Source: Nothopassalora personata (taxonomy: Eukaryota; Ascomycota; Dothideomycetes; Mycosphaerellales; Mycosphaerellaceae). From it: a stretch of 64,000 nucleotides of DNA. The stretch lies in contig CM066296.1 of NCBI GenBank assembly GCA_033816765.1, forward strand, positions 2,914,001-2,978,000, written 5' to 3'. Both the position numbers and the translations under genes were made by a program. The notes beneath the pieces were generated by a model. The model ran no database searches and was not told where the DNA came from. It saw only the letters and a list, made by a program, of their open reading frames with translations. Shown here piece after piece: positions 9,190 through 21,499 of the stretch; position 1 is the first letter of the stretch; every line of letters begins with the position of its first letter.

Positions 9190-12100
9190 TAAAGTCGACC
9201 CTTTAAGGCGAGTAGATATATGTCTAGCGCGTTACTTACGAGGCGTAGTTGAGACTCGTAAGAGCTTTCGCGAGGCCACGTTTCTCCTAGATAGCTATAC
9301 GGATCTTAGCCTAGTGTTATATAAGTATATACTCCGACATTAAATGTAACCTATTAATAGGGTAAGGCTACTAAAGTTAGAGTCGTATACGTATAACCTA
9401 GGGTATTACTACGGCGCCTTTACGGTTCGGCTACGACTCGCTAATAACGCGGGAGTAGAGCGCGTAAGTGACGCTATCTACTACGCGGTACCTATAGGTA
9501 GGCTATTAGTAATTTTAGGTAGACCCTAGAGGTACCGTAATCGGATCGTAAAGAGCGATTATAAGGACTAGTAGTTCTACGGCGCGGAGACGTATACGGT
9601 AAAGTAGCGTAGCGTAAGCGAGTTCCTTAAGGATCTCGGCGACTTAGAGTAGGTGTATACTATAAGTGTTCGTACGGTTACTATAGCGTCCGACGAAGGA
9701 GAAGGCTTAAACTAGCCTAAAGAGTTCGCTAACTTCCGAGATATGTACGTACCTAATAAGCGTACGAAGCGTAAGCTACCCGACGGGATTAAGTATACGA
9801 TTAATCTCGTTAAAGGAAAGAAACCCCCCTTTAAGCCGCTATACTATTAATCTATTACGGAGTTAGAGGCTTTAAAGAAGTATATTGCCGAGGCGATAGA
9901 GAAGGGCTAGATTAAGCGGTCCGTAAGCGAGGTAGGTACGCCTATCTTATTCGTGCTAAAGAAAGACGGTACCCTTAGGCTCTATATAGACTATAGAGGC
10001 TTAAATGAGATTATAGTAAAGAACCGATACCCCCTACCCCTAATTAGCAAGACGCTAGATAGGCTATTAGGTTCTAGGTTCTTTACTATAATCGATTTAA
10101 AGGACGCCTACTATCGTATCCCTATTAAGCGAGGCGATAAGTAGAAGACTACGTTTCGTACGCGATACGGATACTAAGAGTACCTAGTAATGCCGTTTAG
10201 GTTAACTAACGCACTAGTAACCTTTTAAGGGTATATTAATAAGGCGCTAACCGGCTTAGTTAATGACATTTACGTAGTCTACCTAGATAATATCCTCATC
10301 TATAGCGAGACGCGTAAGGTATACGTACGAGCCGTGCGCGAAGTGCTTACGAGGCTACGGAAGTTTACTCTATTCGCAAACCCTAAGAAGTGTTACTTCT
10401 TCTAGGAGAGTATAGAGTTCCTTAGGTTTATCGTAAGCGCCGTAGGCGTGTCGATAGATAGGAGTAGGGTAGCTGCTATCGAGGAATAGCCTACACCTAC
10501 GACCTTTTATAAGGTCTAGTCCTTCCTTAGGTTTTATAACTTCTACCGGCGTTTTATAGAAGGATACTTAAGGGTCTATAAGCCCCTAACGGACCTACTA
10601 AAGGGATCTAAGGACGGTAAGAAGTAGGGCCCTCTTACGTAGACCTTAAGCGAAGAGTAGGCGTTTCGATAGCTTAAGGCCGGATTCTTAGGTACACTAA
10701 TACTTAGGCACTTCGATCCTACGCTACGTACGCGAGTCGAAACTAACGCGTTAGGTTTCGCGATCGTAGGTATTATATCCTAATTGTTTAGTACTAAGTA
10801 GCATCCTATCGCGTTCTATTTACGTAAGATAATACTAGCCGAGTGTAACTACGAGACGTACGATTAGGAGCTACTTATAGTAGTTAAGGCTTTTAAGTAT
10901 TAGAGGCTATACTTAGAGGGCGCTACGTATACGGTACGAGTACTAGTCGACTACGCTAACCTATAGGGCTTTATAATAGTAAAGTAGCTAAATAGGTGGT
11001 AAGCTCGATAGGCTACGTTCCTATAGTCTTTTAATTTTATAGTAAAGCATCGGTCGGGTAAGACTAACCTAGCCGACGCGCCTTCGAGACGTAGTAACTA
11101 CGTAGCTATAACGTAATAAACTTCGAACTTGCTACCTACCTTATAAAGTAAGCTATCTTTCTAGAAGGAGTCTCTAGAAGGGACAAGCGAGCCGACGGTA
11201 AAGCGCGCGCTTACTACCTACGAGGCGATATAGGGCAACATAGGCACGGCAATAGTAGTGCGGAGAGGTAACCTTCCCTATTAAGACAAGCCGTCGTTAC
11301 TAGTAGTAGTATACGCTATAGTAATATAGGGTTAAGCTTATAGCTCGACGGGTAAGTTAATCCTACTCTTAATAAAGATCGCGTAGTAGTAAGACGACTA
11401 GTATATCGTATACTTAGCGTAGGCGCTAAGCGCGAGGGACGCTAAGGGATAGTATATAAAGGATAACCTTATATACTACGGAGACGCGATCGTAGTACCT
11501 AGGGATTACGTAATTAGGTCGTACCTAATTCGCATACACTACGACGACGTCCTCGCGGGTTACTTTAGAAGGACTAAGACTAAAGAGCTATTACGACGTA
11601 ATTATTAGTAGGACTTACTTAGTACGGACGTAAAGCAATACGTCTAAGCCTATAGAACCTACTAGGGTTCGAAGGCTAAACGCTATCGACCCTATAGTAG
11701 GCTATAACCGCTTCCTAGACCGGAGCGGCCGTAGTAGGAAATTACTATAGAATTCATTACGGACCTACCTCTAAGTACGCGAGCCGGTTACGTGTATAAT
11801 GCGATCCTAGTAATAGTCGATCGCTACTTAAAAATAAGCTTATATATCCCGACGATAAAGACTTACACAGCCGTAGAGCTTACGAGGCTCCTACGAGACG
11901 AAGTCGTACGACACTATAGTGTCCCGTTAGGCATAGTAAGCGACCGAGGTCCGGTCTTTACTAGTTAGTTTTAGAGTAACTTCTACTTCGAGGCGCGTAT
12001 AAAGCGTAAGCTATCTACGGCCTTTTACCCTTAGACTAACGGCTAAACTAAGAGGGTAAACTAAACCCTCGAACAATATCTTCGTTATTACTATAGTAAC

Positions 12101-12790
12101 AATTAAACTAAGTAGGCTAAGTAGCTTATAGTTACTAAATTCGTAGCTAATAACAGTATCTACCTAATACTACGGATGAGTCCGTTCGAGATAGCGTACG
12201 GTTAGCAACCTAAGATTACCTCTACACTAGCTAGATCTCGAGACGAGACCTAGGGGGGGGAAGTACTAGTAGCGGTAATAGCTACGAGTCGCATACGAAA
12301 ACTACGCGCTACACTCGAGGAGCGATAGAAGGCTATAGTAGAAAGCTAGGCTCGCTACTATAATAAGACCTACTAAGCTAAGACCTACCGCGTAGGTAAC
12401 TTAGTCCTATTATTAACGAAGAACCTTAAGTTAGCAGTACTAAAGAAGAAGATAGGTCCGAAGTTTATCGGCCTATACCGTATTACGGACGCTATCGGTT
12501 CGTAGGCGTACCGCCTAGCGCTACTAGCCGACTTAAGGCTCTATAACGTCTTCTATATCTCTCTCCTCGAGCTATATATCGGTAGCGATAAGGATGGACC
12601 CGTACTCCCTCTAGCTAATAAGGACGGAGAGTATAAGGTAGAGGCAGTACTAGATAGGCGTAAGCGTAAGGGTAAGCTATAGTATCTAGTCTAGTAGAAG
12701 GACTAGCTAGAGGAGTATAATAGCTAGGAACCGGCGGAGGGCCTCGCGAATGCGGATCGTATAGTAGCCGACTATAAGGCGTTAAGGAGA
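9190..12790 (+). pseudogene. G1 pol (protease, RT, RNase H, integrase, chromodomain), RIP-inactivated
   Basis: The reverse transcriptase is readable from about 9900. A stop-free stretch at 9953-10144 includes LRLYIDYRGLNE and IDLKDAYYRIPI. The catalytic box at 10280-10291 reads YLDN, with the second Asp of YLDD lost by G-to-A change. RNase H follows at about 10650-11100 and integrase at about 11500-12200, with a SDRGPVFTS-like Asp site and a degraded TNG.TKR Glu site. A chromodomain (EYKVEAVLDRR onwards, about 12627-12760) ends the frame and places the element among the chromoviruses. Stops are nearly all TAG, as expected from CAG or TGG. Confidence 0.88.
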
Positions 12791-13345
12791 AGCAAATAAG
12801 ACTAGTATAGGAGTACTAGAGTATAAATAAAACTTTTCTTAACTATAAATAAAACAAAAGCTAAAGAGTAGCGCGCCTACTAGGGGCTACGTAGAGTAGT
12901 AGTAGGCGAGGAGCCCGCGAGTAGCGTGTAAGGCGAGCGCCTTAGTTATCGTCGTCGCTTAGTAACTTAGGTAGGAATACCTAGTCGGCGGCGGTAGTAT
13001 TAATGTTCTACGCCTATAGGAACTAGGACTACGGTTAGTAGGGTACACGTATACGAGGAACATGCGACTTACGGCGCGGCCGAGTTCGAATAGCCTATTA
13101 AGGGCGCGGTTCTACTCCTACTAGAGCGCGAGGGCTACGGCGGCGGGGGCGGCGGTAGTAGTAGCGGCGGCGGGGGAACGTATACGGGTCTCCCCGGCAC
13201 GCTTATGCTTATAGGCATTAAACTGCCTAATAGCCTATAGAAAGGGTTAGCCGAAGCATAGGAGACGTACTAGAGCCCCCCTCGCGAGTAGTAGTCGACT
13301 CGTAGGAGCGAAGTAGCGACTTACCTCCGTAATGTCGTTACCTAG

Positions 13346-13738
13346 TATCAACGACTAATTAGTTATGTTAACCTTAGGTTTAGTTATGTTAACCTTAGGT
13401 TTAGAGGGAGGGTTCCTTAGGTCCAACTTGCCCCTATTTCATTTAGGTTTAATTGGACATTTAGGTAAGCTAACGGGACTGGTATAGCTATTAAGATATA
13501 TACTACGTAGTTAAGCATTGTAAGCGTAGCATTAAGGCAACAATTCAATTTATACCTCTTAAGTAGAGGGCATAGGGGTTTAGGTCCGCCAATCCTCTTG
13601 TTTTATCCGGCTACTACGCTACTCGTCACGTGACCTGATTTCACGGTCCCGGGACCGGCAAATACCTCTACTTACATAAGCAACGCTCCACACTACCACA
13701 ACTTAGATAGGCCTACATAGGGTAGTTAGTAGACATTA
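13346..13738 (+). repeat. R2 5' LTR
   Basis: It begins TATCAACGAC and ends GACATTA. A 23-bp segment containing TTAACCTTAGG is tandemly duplicated near its start, which explains the 393 bp against 370 bp in R1. It contains GTCACGTGAC, then the palindrome CGGTCCCGGGACCG at 13644-13657. Confidence 0.9.
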
Positions 13739-13803
13739 TTTTAGTGGTTAATGAGGGGGGGTATTAAGTATATACCCGGTGGCGTATTAGCATCCAGTTT
13801 GTA

Positions 13804-13965
13804 AGGTTAAAATCACGGTTTAAGGTCTAAGGTTCACGGTTAAGGTCATTACTTAAGGTTAAGGTTTAAGGTTAAGGTTTAAGGTTAAGGTTCATGGTTA
13901 AGGTTTAAGGTTAAGGTTCACAGTTAAGGTCGACTAAGGTCGAAAACACTTAAGGTCTAAGGTAT
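13804..13965 (+). repeat. TTAAGG-type short repeat in the R2 leader
   Basis: Alternating AAGGTT and AAGGTTT units are most regular at 13855-13918, between the 5' LTR and ORF1. The same region is present in R1, so it belongs to the element. Confidence 0.75.
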
Positions 13966-14315
13966 TTAGCAATAATCACGGTTATAAGGTCCTATTAAGT
14001 AATAACTAGTATTAGCACATTCTAAAGCAAGCACTACGCAATAATGGATACGGCTACATTACTAGAAAAACTTAGCACCTTTACCGACATAGGTAGAGGC
14101 TACGAACAGGTTTAAGGTTAAGGTTCACAGTTAAGGTCGACTAAGGTCGAAAACACTTAAGGTCTAAGGTATTTAGCAATAATCACGGTTATAAGGTCCT
14201 ATTAAGTAATAACTAGTATTAGCACATTCTAAAGCAAGCACTACGCAATAATGGATACGGCTACATTACTAGAAAAACTTAGCACCTTTACCGACATAGG
14301 TAGAGGCTACGAACA
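13902..14315 (+). repeat. 207-bp tandem duplication covering the ORF1 start of R2
   Basis: Two near-identical copies start at 13902 and 14109. Each contains an ATG followed by the same first 22 or so codons (ATG at 14044 and 14251). Only the second leads into the full ORF1. R1 has a single copy, so the duplication is private to R2. Confidence 0.85.
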
Positions 14316-17170
14316 GCCTATAAACCCCACGAAAATGGAAGGGGTCTATAGGGATTCTGTCCCTTATAAGGGGATAGAGGAATCGGAGGAAGGGGAAACA
14401 CCTAAATCTAGTAAGGAAGGGAGAAGCGGAACTAGCGCCGCTAAATTGGGTATAGGTGTAGGAACGAACAGTACAATTGGAATAGATACTATAACTGCCC
14501 TCTTTAGACGATTAGTAGTAGTAATGGAAAACGCTAGCCCTCGCTTTCTACCTCTAGGAGGTGCTAAGAATCCGTTCTTTAATAGCACTAATGCTACTAA
14601 GTTCTAGGAGCGGTTTAGCGACCTAATGGACTAGTATCCGCCTCGGGCATCCATTAAGAAGGATAATTTCTAGGGCAGGTTTAAGCGTAATTGCGAAACT
14701 ACTATCCGGCGCGTAGTTATGAGGCTACCTGGGTGGCTCACTAATAAGGCACGTTTTAGGAGGGCGTTCTTATTAGAGTTCTTAAGGTTTAACGCCTACT
14801 CGATGTTAGGGAGTCGGGAATATCTTAAGGAGATTATTAGGGCGCAGTAAGGCAAGAGGCCTAAAGAACAAGATATAAAGGAATTCATCCGCCTGTTTAT
14901 ATCCTTAAGTAACCTAATTGAACCTAAGGATTTAGATAACAGCTCCCGGAGTCGCCTCCTCCTTTAGGGATTACTAGAGGGAGTCGCGAAAGCGGTCTAT
15001 AAGGCTTACGGGCTTCACCTAAAGTAACCTAAGAAGTTTAGGGACTTTTAGAGGATCCTCGATAAAGCTACTAGCATCGTAGATGGTAAGGAGGGATAGA
15101 AAGCTATACATACAGATTTCCCTCTTACTTTACCTTAGCTACACCGCTTAGTCGTAAAGCAAATGCCGCGCCTTAAGCCTAAGATTAACACGCTTAAGAA
15201 GGCCACTTCTAGGACTATTGTTAATGATAACCTTATCTAGAAGGTAGCTAAAATGAGTATACGTATATACTAGCGCGGTCGCGTCGCGGACGCGGGTGCC
15301 TTCTACCCGAGCGAGAATTAACGCTCTATATAACCAGAGAGGCACGACCTAGATACTGAACTGTAGGTTTACGTAATGTAGCGTCCCCTATCGTAGAATC
15401 GCGAACAGTCTAAAGCGATAGATGGTTATTACTATAACTGTAGTAGTTCGAAGTACTAGGCTAGTAACTGTAGGGCGATAAGGTCCTTAATATCTCGGGG
15501 CTACGTACACCTCGCCCCGAACAACTAGTAGTATCTAGGGAAGGAAGGCGATCCGCGTCCTACTAAGTTTAACTTTCGGAGGGACTATAGTAAACCGAAA
15601 CTACTCTATATGCTCCCTCTACTCGAAGAACATTATAGGCCGATCGAGTTTAACAACTAGTATGAGATTTCTATACTACGTAAGTAATAGATAGGTAGGG
15701 ACTACACTAGGGTAATAAAGGTTACGCCTCCTAATTATTCTAAGCCCCCTCCTAACTTTAGGCATTTAATGGAGTATAGCCCTTAGGACGTACGGTCTAG
15801 CTAAATAGAGAAGGCTACTAGTATATATTAGGTCTTATTCGAAGAAAGTGAAGTGGAGCAGGCGGTCGACTTAGGCGAGCTTAACGAGGTATCTACCTAT
15901 CCTATGTAGTCTAATAAAGTGAAAGGGAAGGCACCCGTAGGCATTCTAAAGAATCCGCACCCAAGGACCCGGTCCTTAGCCTAGGATCTACGAGCCCGAG
16001 CTAAGGCTACTAAGAAAGTTCGCCTACAATTGGAATAGGAGATCCGGTAAGCTGAGATTAACTAGTAGGAGGTTGAAATGATTGATGAAGTTAGTAGTTA
16101 AATGAGCGAAACTTAATCATTAGCTAAATCCGGGGTAACCCTAGGAAGGGGAAATAATGCCTAAGTAGATAGATTAGGGAACGATGCTAATAAAGGACTG
16201 CCTAAGGATATGCCTATTAGTCCCGTGAACGCCCCCTTCGCATAAAGGAAGCGTATATAGAATACTAAGACTATAAGGATTAATAACTACGTCCGACAAT
16301 ATAGTTTAGCTAGTAATAGCCCGGTTATAAAGGAAGAGGGTATCATCTACTAGATTAATTAGATCCTCTAGACAACGTTTCCTAATGTGAACGCCTAAGA
16401 TTAGTTTCGATATAGTCGCTAGTTCGAGGCTACCCTCTTCGGTCGCGTTACTAACACCCCCGCTCTTTAGGAGAAGCTCGCTACAGTGCGACGCCTTATA
16501 GGAAAGGACCCTAAGGTTCGTACTAGACAAGTAGTTACCTGTGAAGATGAACCTAAGTATAATGAGGAGGTCTTCCGCGAAGATAGTTAGGCCTAGTATG
16601 TCGGAGTGTATTTAACTATACTTTACTCTAAAGGAGCGGTCCCTACTACTAAGCTCTATAAGGACGTTAAGAAAATCGGGCTCTCTAGTATCCTTAACAA
16701 CTTTACTATAGTCCCTAGTCCTTAGGTAGTAGCGGAGTTCGGGATGAATAAGAACTAGATTAGGTGCCTAATTGACGAGGGTTCCGAGGTGAATATTATC
16801 GGCTAGAGGAACGCTCATAGATTTAGGTTACCGGTAATGTCGAGTGCTTAGCTTACCTTTCGAGGTGCTAGAGGGCGGGCCTAGTTTAAAGGTGTTGTAG
16901 GTAATTTAGATGTTTAGGTATTTAGGGTTCACTACTAAATAGACATATTTATCTCCTCGGATCTAAACTTACTAACAATCCTAGGACGTCCGTAGGCCCG
17001 TAAGGTGCGACTCACTGCCCGTAACTACGATAATAGTTCATAGAAGGGGACTATTACTAGCCGCAAAGGTGAAAGTGTTATGTTTACTACCCTAGTTAGC
17101 TCGGACAGGTATAAGACCCTTTAAGAACTATTGAAAGCGTCGGGAAATGGAAGGGTAGGTTAAGTCACGG
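14251..17170 (+). pseudogene. R2 ORF1: gag with zinc knuckle and aspartic protease, RIP-inactivated
   Basis: The frame starts MDTATLLEKLSTF and is open for 118 codons (14251-14607), then is broken by TAG codons. A zinc knuckle at 15430-15471 reads CX2CX4HX4C with the first Cys and the His now coded as Tyr. A retroviral-type protease site lies at 16768-16800 (LIDEGSEVNII in place of the usual DSG or DGG). The gag is unusually long (about 700 codons before the protease). Confidence 0.75.
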
Positions 17171-17253
17171 CGCTTAACCTACCGACTTACTAAAGCCGGA
17201 TTTAACAAAATTAGTGAGGTTCTCGTACTATCTCGGAAAAACCTCGGACTTTG

Positions 17254-17279
17254 ATTTACCGGTCCCGGGACCGGTAAAT
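17254..17279. repeat. 26-bp perfect palindrome between ORF1 and pol of R2
   Basis: The core CCGGTCCCGGGACCGG is extended by ATTTA on one side and TAAAT on the other, giving a perfect 26-bp palindrome. The identical 26 bp recurs at 21084-21109, and a shortened form lies in all R LTRs. Confidence 0.9.
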
Positions 17280-17499
17280 AGCTATAGTGAGGAAAACGGA
17301 TACTACTACGACACGACGTATCTGTAGGAACCCGGCAAGGCTCTAACGCCTAGTAACTATTTAGCTCACTTATTAGGATTGCTTAGGACTGCTAGAGCAA
17401 AGGAACGAGTTACAGAAATTAGAATAGGCGCGTTTAAGGGAGATTCTATTACTAACGTTTATTCAGTTTAAGGGGATTGGCCTTCCGAGATCCTAAGGC

Positions 17500-20400
17500 A
17501 ATCTACATTGAATGCTTAGGCACGAAAGTAACAAGTAGGCTAACATATAGCTAATATTAGGATGCCGTAGGTCTTCACGATATATAAGCGTAAGGCGGAT
17601 AAGAAGAAGCTAGTAGACGCGAGCGTTTACAAACGCCTAGAATCACGAGTTAAGGGAGATATGGAATAGAAGCGTAGGGCGCTGTACCTAGAATCTAGGA
17701 TGCCTAAAGGACAAGGACCGTTCGATAGGAAGTACTTAACTAAGAAATTCTCAAGTATTGAGCGAGGTAGCCGGATTACGCTAGAACGACTTACCTTAAT
17801 TAAGGTTAGTATTAAGCTATTACTAATGGAAAGGGCCTTATTCGATAAGATGCTCTACAACCGGGAGGCAGTCCTTACTTAGGATTTCAGTTACATAAGG
17901 TAAATCAGGCACGACGTTATGCTACCTTAGAAGATTAACACGGTCCCTTATAGGCTATAGTAGGCACGCCCTATCCGGTTGCACCTAAGTCTTAGGGCAA
18001 TCGTTAAGCGCATAATTAGAGCCCGGATTAAGAACAATATCCTAGAATACTCATAAGGGGCATATTCTAATAGCTGGTTCCTAGTCGTAAAGAAGGTTAA
18101 TGCCTCTAGAAGCGATGTACTATATCGGTTAATTAACTTAGCTATACTCCTAAATAAGGTTACTATACGCGATGCTAACATTCCACCGGACACGGATAGC
18201 TTCTTAGAGGATTTTGCCGGGTGCCGAGTCGCTTCACTTATAGACCTGTTTTTAGGTTATAATTAGATCACTTTAGATAAGTCCTACCGGGACTTAACAG
18301 CCTTTATGACCCCTCTTAGCCTAGTACGCAACACGACTCTACCTTAAGGAGCTACTAATTCAGTTGCTCAGTTCGTGCGTGCGGTAACAAAGATTCTACT
18401 TAATTATATCTCGCATCGAGTAAAGCCGTTTCTCGATAACATCGGTATTAAGGGACTAACTAAGGACTATAGGAATGCCGAAGTAGAGCCTAGGCTAAGG
18501 AGATAGGTCGTTAAGTACATCGTCTCTCTAGATCTAGTTCTTACTAATCTAGAGAGAGCTAGTACGGTGGTTACTAGAGGCAAATCCTAATAGTTATATA
18601 AAAAGCTTAAGATTGTTAGGTACGTTACTAGCCCGGATAGTCGCTATCCTAACCTAAAGGTTGTAGCTAAGATCCTAGACTAGCCTACGCCTACCTATAT
18701 TAAGGAGGTCCGCACCTATGTAGGGCTATGTATGTACTTCCGGATATAGATTCCCTAGTTCGTTATTATCGCTCGACTAATGTATAAGCTACTAAAGAAG
18801 GGCGCCGAGTTCACCTAGATAGAGAATAAGCAATTCTCGAAAGAAGAGGTTACTAGATATCTTATGTAGGCTCTAGCCTTAGTTACCCTCTACTACTTAC
18901 CTAGTGCTAGGTCTATCTTTATCTTAGTTAATGCTAGCGGTACTAGATAGGGATGTATCGTTTCTTAAGAATTAATAGATAGTACTCGACGGCGTTACCC
19001 GGTGCGGTATAAGAGCGGAATCTAGAACGCGTTAGAATCTAGATATGATACTAGTAAGCGAGAATGCCTTAGGGTCCTTAAGGGGCTTAAGAAGATCTAG
19101 AGATATGTTACTAGCGTTAATTTTGTCCTTAAGGTTAATGCTAAGACACTTATATAGCAACTTAACCGGCCGGCTTTAGACCTGCCTAACTCGGCAATGG
19201 CCCGGTAGGTTGCATAGATTAGGCTATTCACGTTCGAGGTGAAGCACGTTACGGGGACTAGGTACACTAGCCTAGATGCCCTATCTCGTAGGCCCTCTAC
19301 ACCTTAGGAACCTAGGGAAGCTAACGAAGACAAAGTCGACTAGATGATTAATAATAAGCTATTCGGTTACCCGGAGCCGGTCGACACCTATCCAGTTGAA
19401 ATCTAGAAAACACGACATCTCGGGGACTAATATTCTAAAAGCTCTTAGCAACTTACTTAGGTTATAGAAACTAGGACCCGGCCCGATAGTGTTACCCGTA
19501 CTAAGTACCGGCGACTAGTAAAGAAGAGCGTCAATTTCTTTATCTGAGACTAATTGCTATTCTTCTAGAAGCGCCGAGGAGCACCGTTATAACTTATAAT
19601 TAACGATAACGAGGCTTAGAAGGAGATCGTTATAGAATGCTATAAAAGACACGGTCATCGCAGTACTAAGGTCGTGTATAACCTTATTTCCGATCGGTAT
19701 TACTAGGACGGGTGCTTCGCCGATGTCTCTACGTAGGTTCGAAGTTATGCTCCTTATAGGTTTCGCGAAGGCAACTAGCGCGCTAGTAAGCTTCACTTAT
19801 CGAGCCCTTAAGTTATTAGTGAGAAGTGGTACTCGGACCCCGTCTAGGTGCATAAAAATGGATACCTCCTAGTTACGCGTAAAGCACTTAGTAACTGGAT
19901 CGAGGCTAGAGTAACGAGGGTACCTCCTAGCTCCAAGTTGGTTACTAAGTTTCTATACGAAGATGTCTTCTATAGGTACGGCTACTATGCTAAAATTGTG
20001 CTTAATAACGCTACGGTTTATGCAGCTAAGGTTAAGCGGTTGCTCGTAGGGCTTAGTATTCGAAGGATCCGAATATTACCGTACTATCCGTAGTCTAATA
20101 CTCCGGTCGAGGCTAGACACCGTCCGATTCTTACAGCGTTAGTAAAGCTTATAAGGAACATATACCGCGGATAGGAGTAATAGGTACCCGCTATGTTATA
20201 GGCTAATAGGACTACGACCTATCGTACTACTAGAATAACACTAGCTTAGGTCCTATATAGCTATCGCACAATTCTACTAATTGAGGTTAAGTACCCGACG
20301 TAGGCGAATTACTAATGGGGATTGGTAAGAACGACTAAGGACCTACTTACTATACGTGCACGTTAACTCTAGGCTCGAGACCTTAGTTTAGAAGAGCTAT

Positions 20401-20945
20401 ATGCTCGAAGGAAGCGACTAAGAGAACTTAGTAAGGACTACTTTAATTCTCACCGGAATGTTAACTCTATTAGTTTCTAGAAGGGCGACCTTATTATAAG
20501 ATTCGATAAGCTATATAAGGACGACTTCTCACGCAAGATCGGTTACCGATAGCAAGGTCCATATTGGGTGTCTAGTGTCTCTAGGGAGTTTAGTACCTAT
20601 ATTCTTAAGGAACTTAATAGCACGCTAATGAAGGGTATTTAGGTACGAGAAAACCTTAAGCTAGTTCTAGAGCTTCGCCCGGATAACATAGGAGTACTAG
20701 GCCTAGATAATGGGATCGATCTCGTAATAGGGGAGGGAGAAGTTGCTAATAGCGTCGCTAATAGCGAAGATAGCGGTAATTCGAACGAGATCGAGCCCAT
20801 CGCCGACGAAGACATGCTACCTGTAGGAGTTAACGAAAAGGGATCGTATCCTAAACCGGAATCTAAGAAGCTATAGGTTAGGCCTTATAACCTTCCTATA
20901 GCCGAAATTTTACAGTTTAGTAGGATCGAGGCTAAGAACTAATTA
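17500..20945 (+). pseudogene. R2 pol: reverse transcriptase, RNase H and integrase, RIP-inactivated
   Basis: A stop-free stretch at 17700-17882 begins the RT part. The catalytic box reads FLDNIG at 18429-18446, probably FLDDIG before mutation. RNase H and the linker continue to about 19310 (a LDALSRRPS-like end). Integrase core pieces follow (19848-20093 is open, with WIEARVTRV and IRILPYYP). No chromodomain is seen after the integrase. The family is therefore Ty3/gypsy-like but not a chromovirus. Confidence 0.78.
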
Positions 20946-21083
20946 GTTAGTAATAGCGTATAGAGTTCACTTTCCTTAGGCATGTGTTGTACATGCCCTT
21001 CAGTTTATTAAGCCGATTCGGTTATCTAGACTTTACTTCATAGGGTGTTCTTACCTTAGTTAGACCTTAGTTAGTGGAGTTAC

Positions 21084-21109
21084 ATTTACCGGTCCCGGGA
21101 CCGGTAAAT
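21084..21109. repeat. 26-bp perfect palindrome between pol and ORF2 of R2
   Basis: This is the same 26 bases as at 17254-17279. It lies about 140 bp after the pol frame ends and several hundred bp before ORF2. Confidence 0.9.
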
Positions 21110-21499
21110 CGGATTACGTAATAGCGTAGCATGCCCCTGCCGAATGCTTACCTAGGTAGTTACTAGTACTGGTTTTTAGTTATATGTAGGGTTATCGGAC
21201 CTTTAGTGTAACCCTAATAGCACTACTCTTACTACTTATAAGACCGGTCTCGGCGCTACTACCTTACAACGGTTATAGGGACATACGCTAAGAGGCATAC
21301 TTAAGCGTAGCTCTCTACCTACTACTTCCTCTCTTTTTCTTTAAACACTAATACTATTACTAAGATCCACTACACACATTAGACGGTTCTTTAGCCTCTC
21401 TCTCTCTTTACGACCTTAGCCTTCTTTAAAGCCCTACCCTAATACTAAGCTTTTAGAGCTTACTAACACTCTAGAGTAGCACCACGAGATAGCTAGCTC

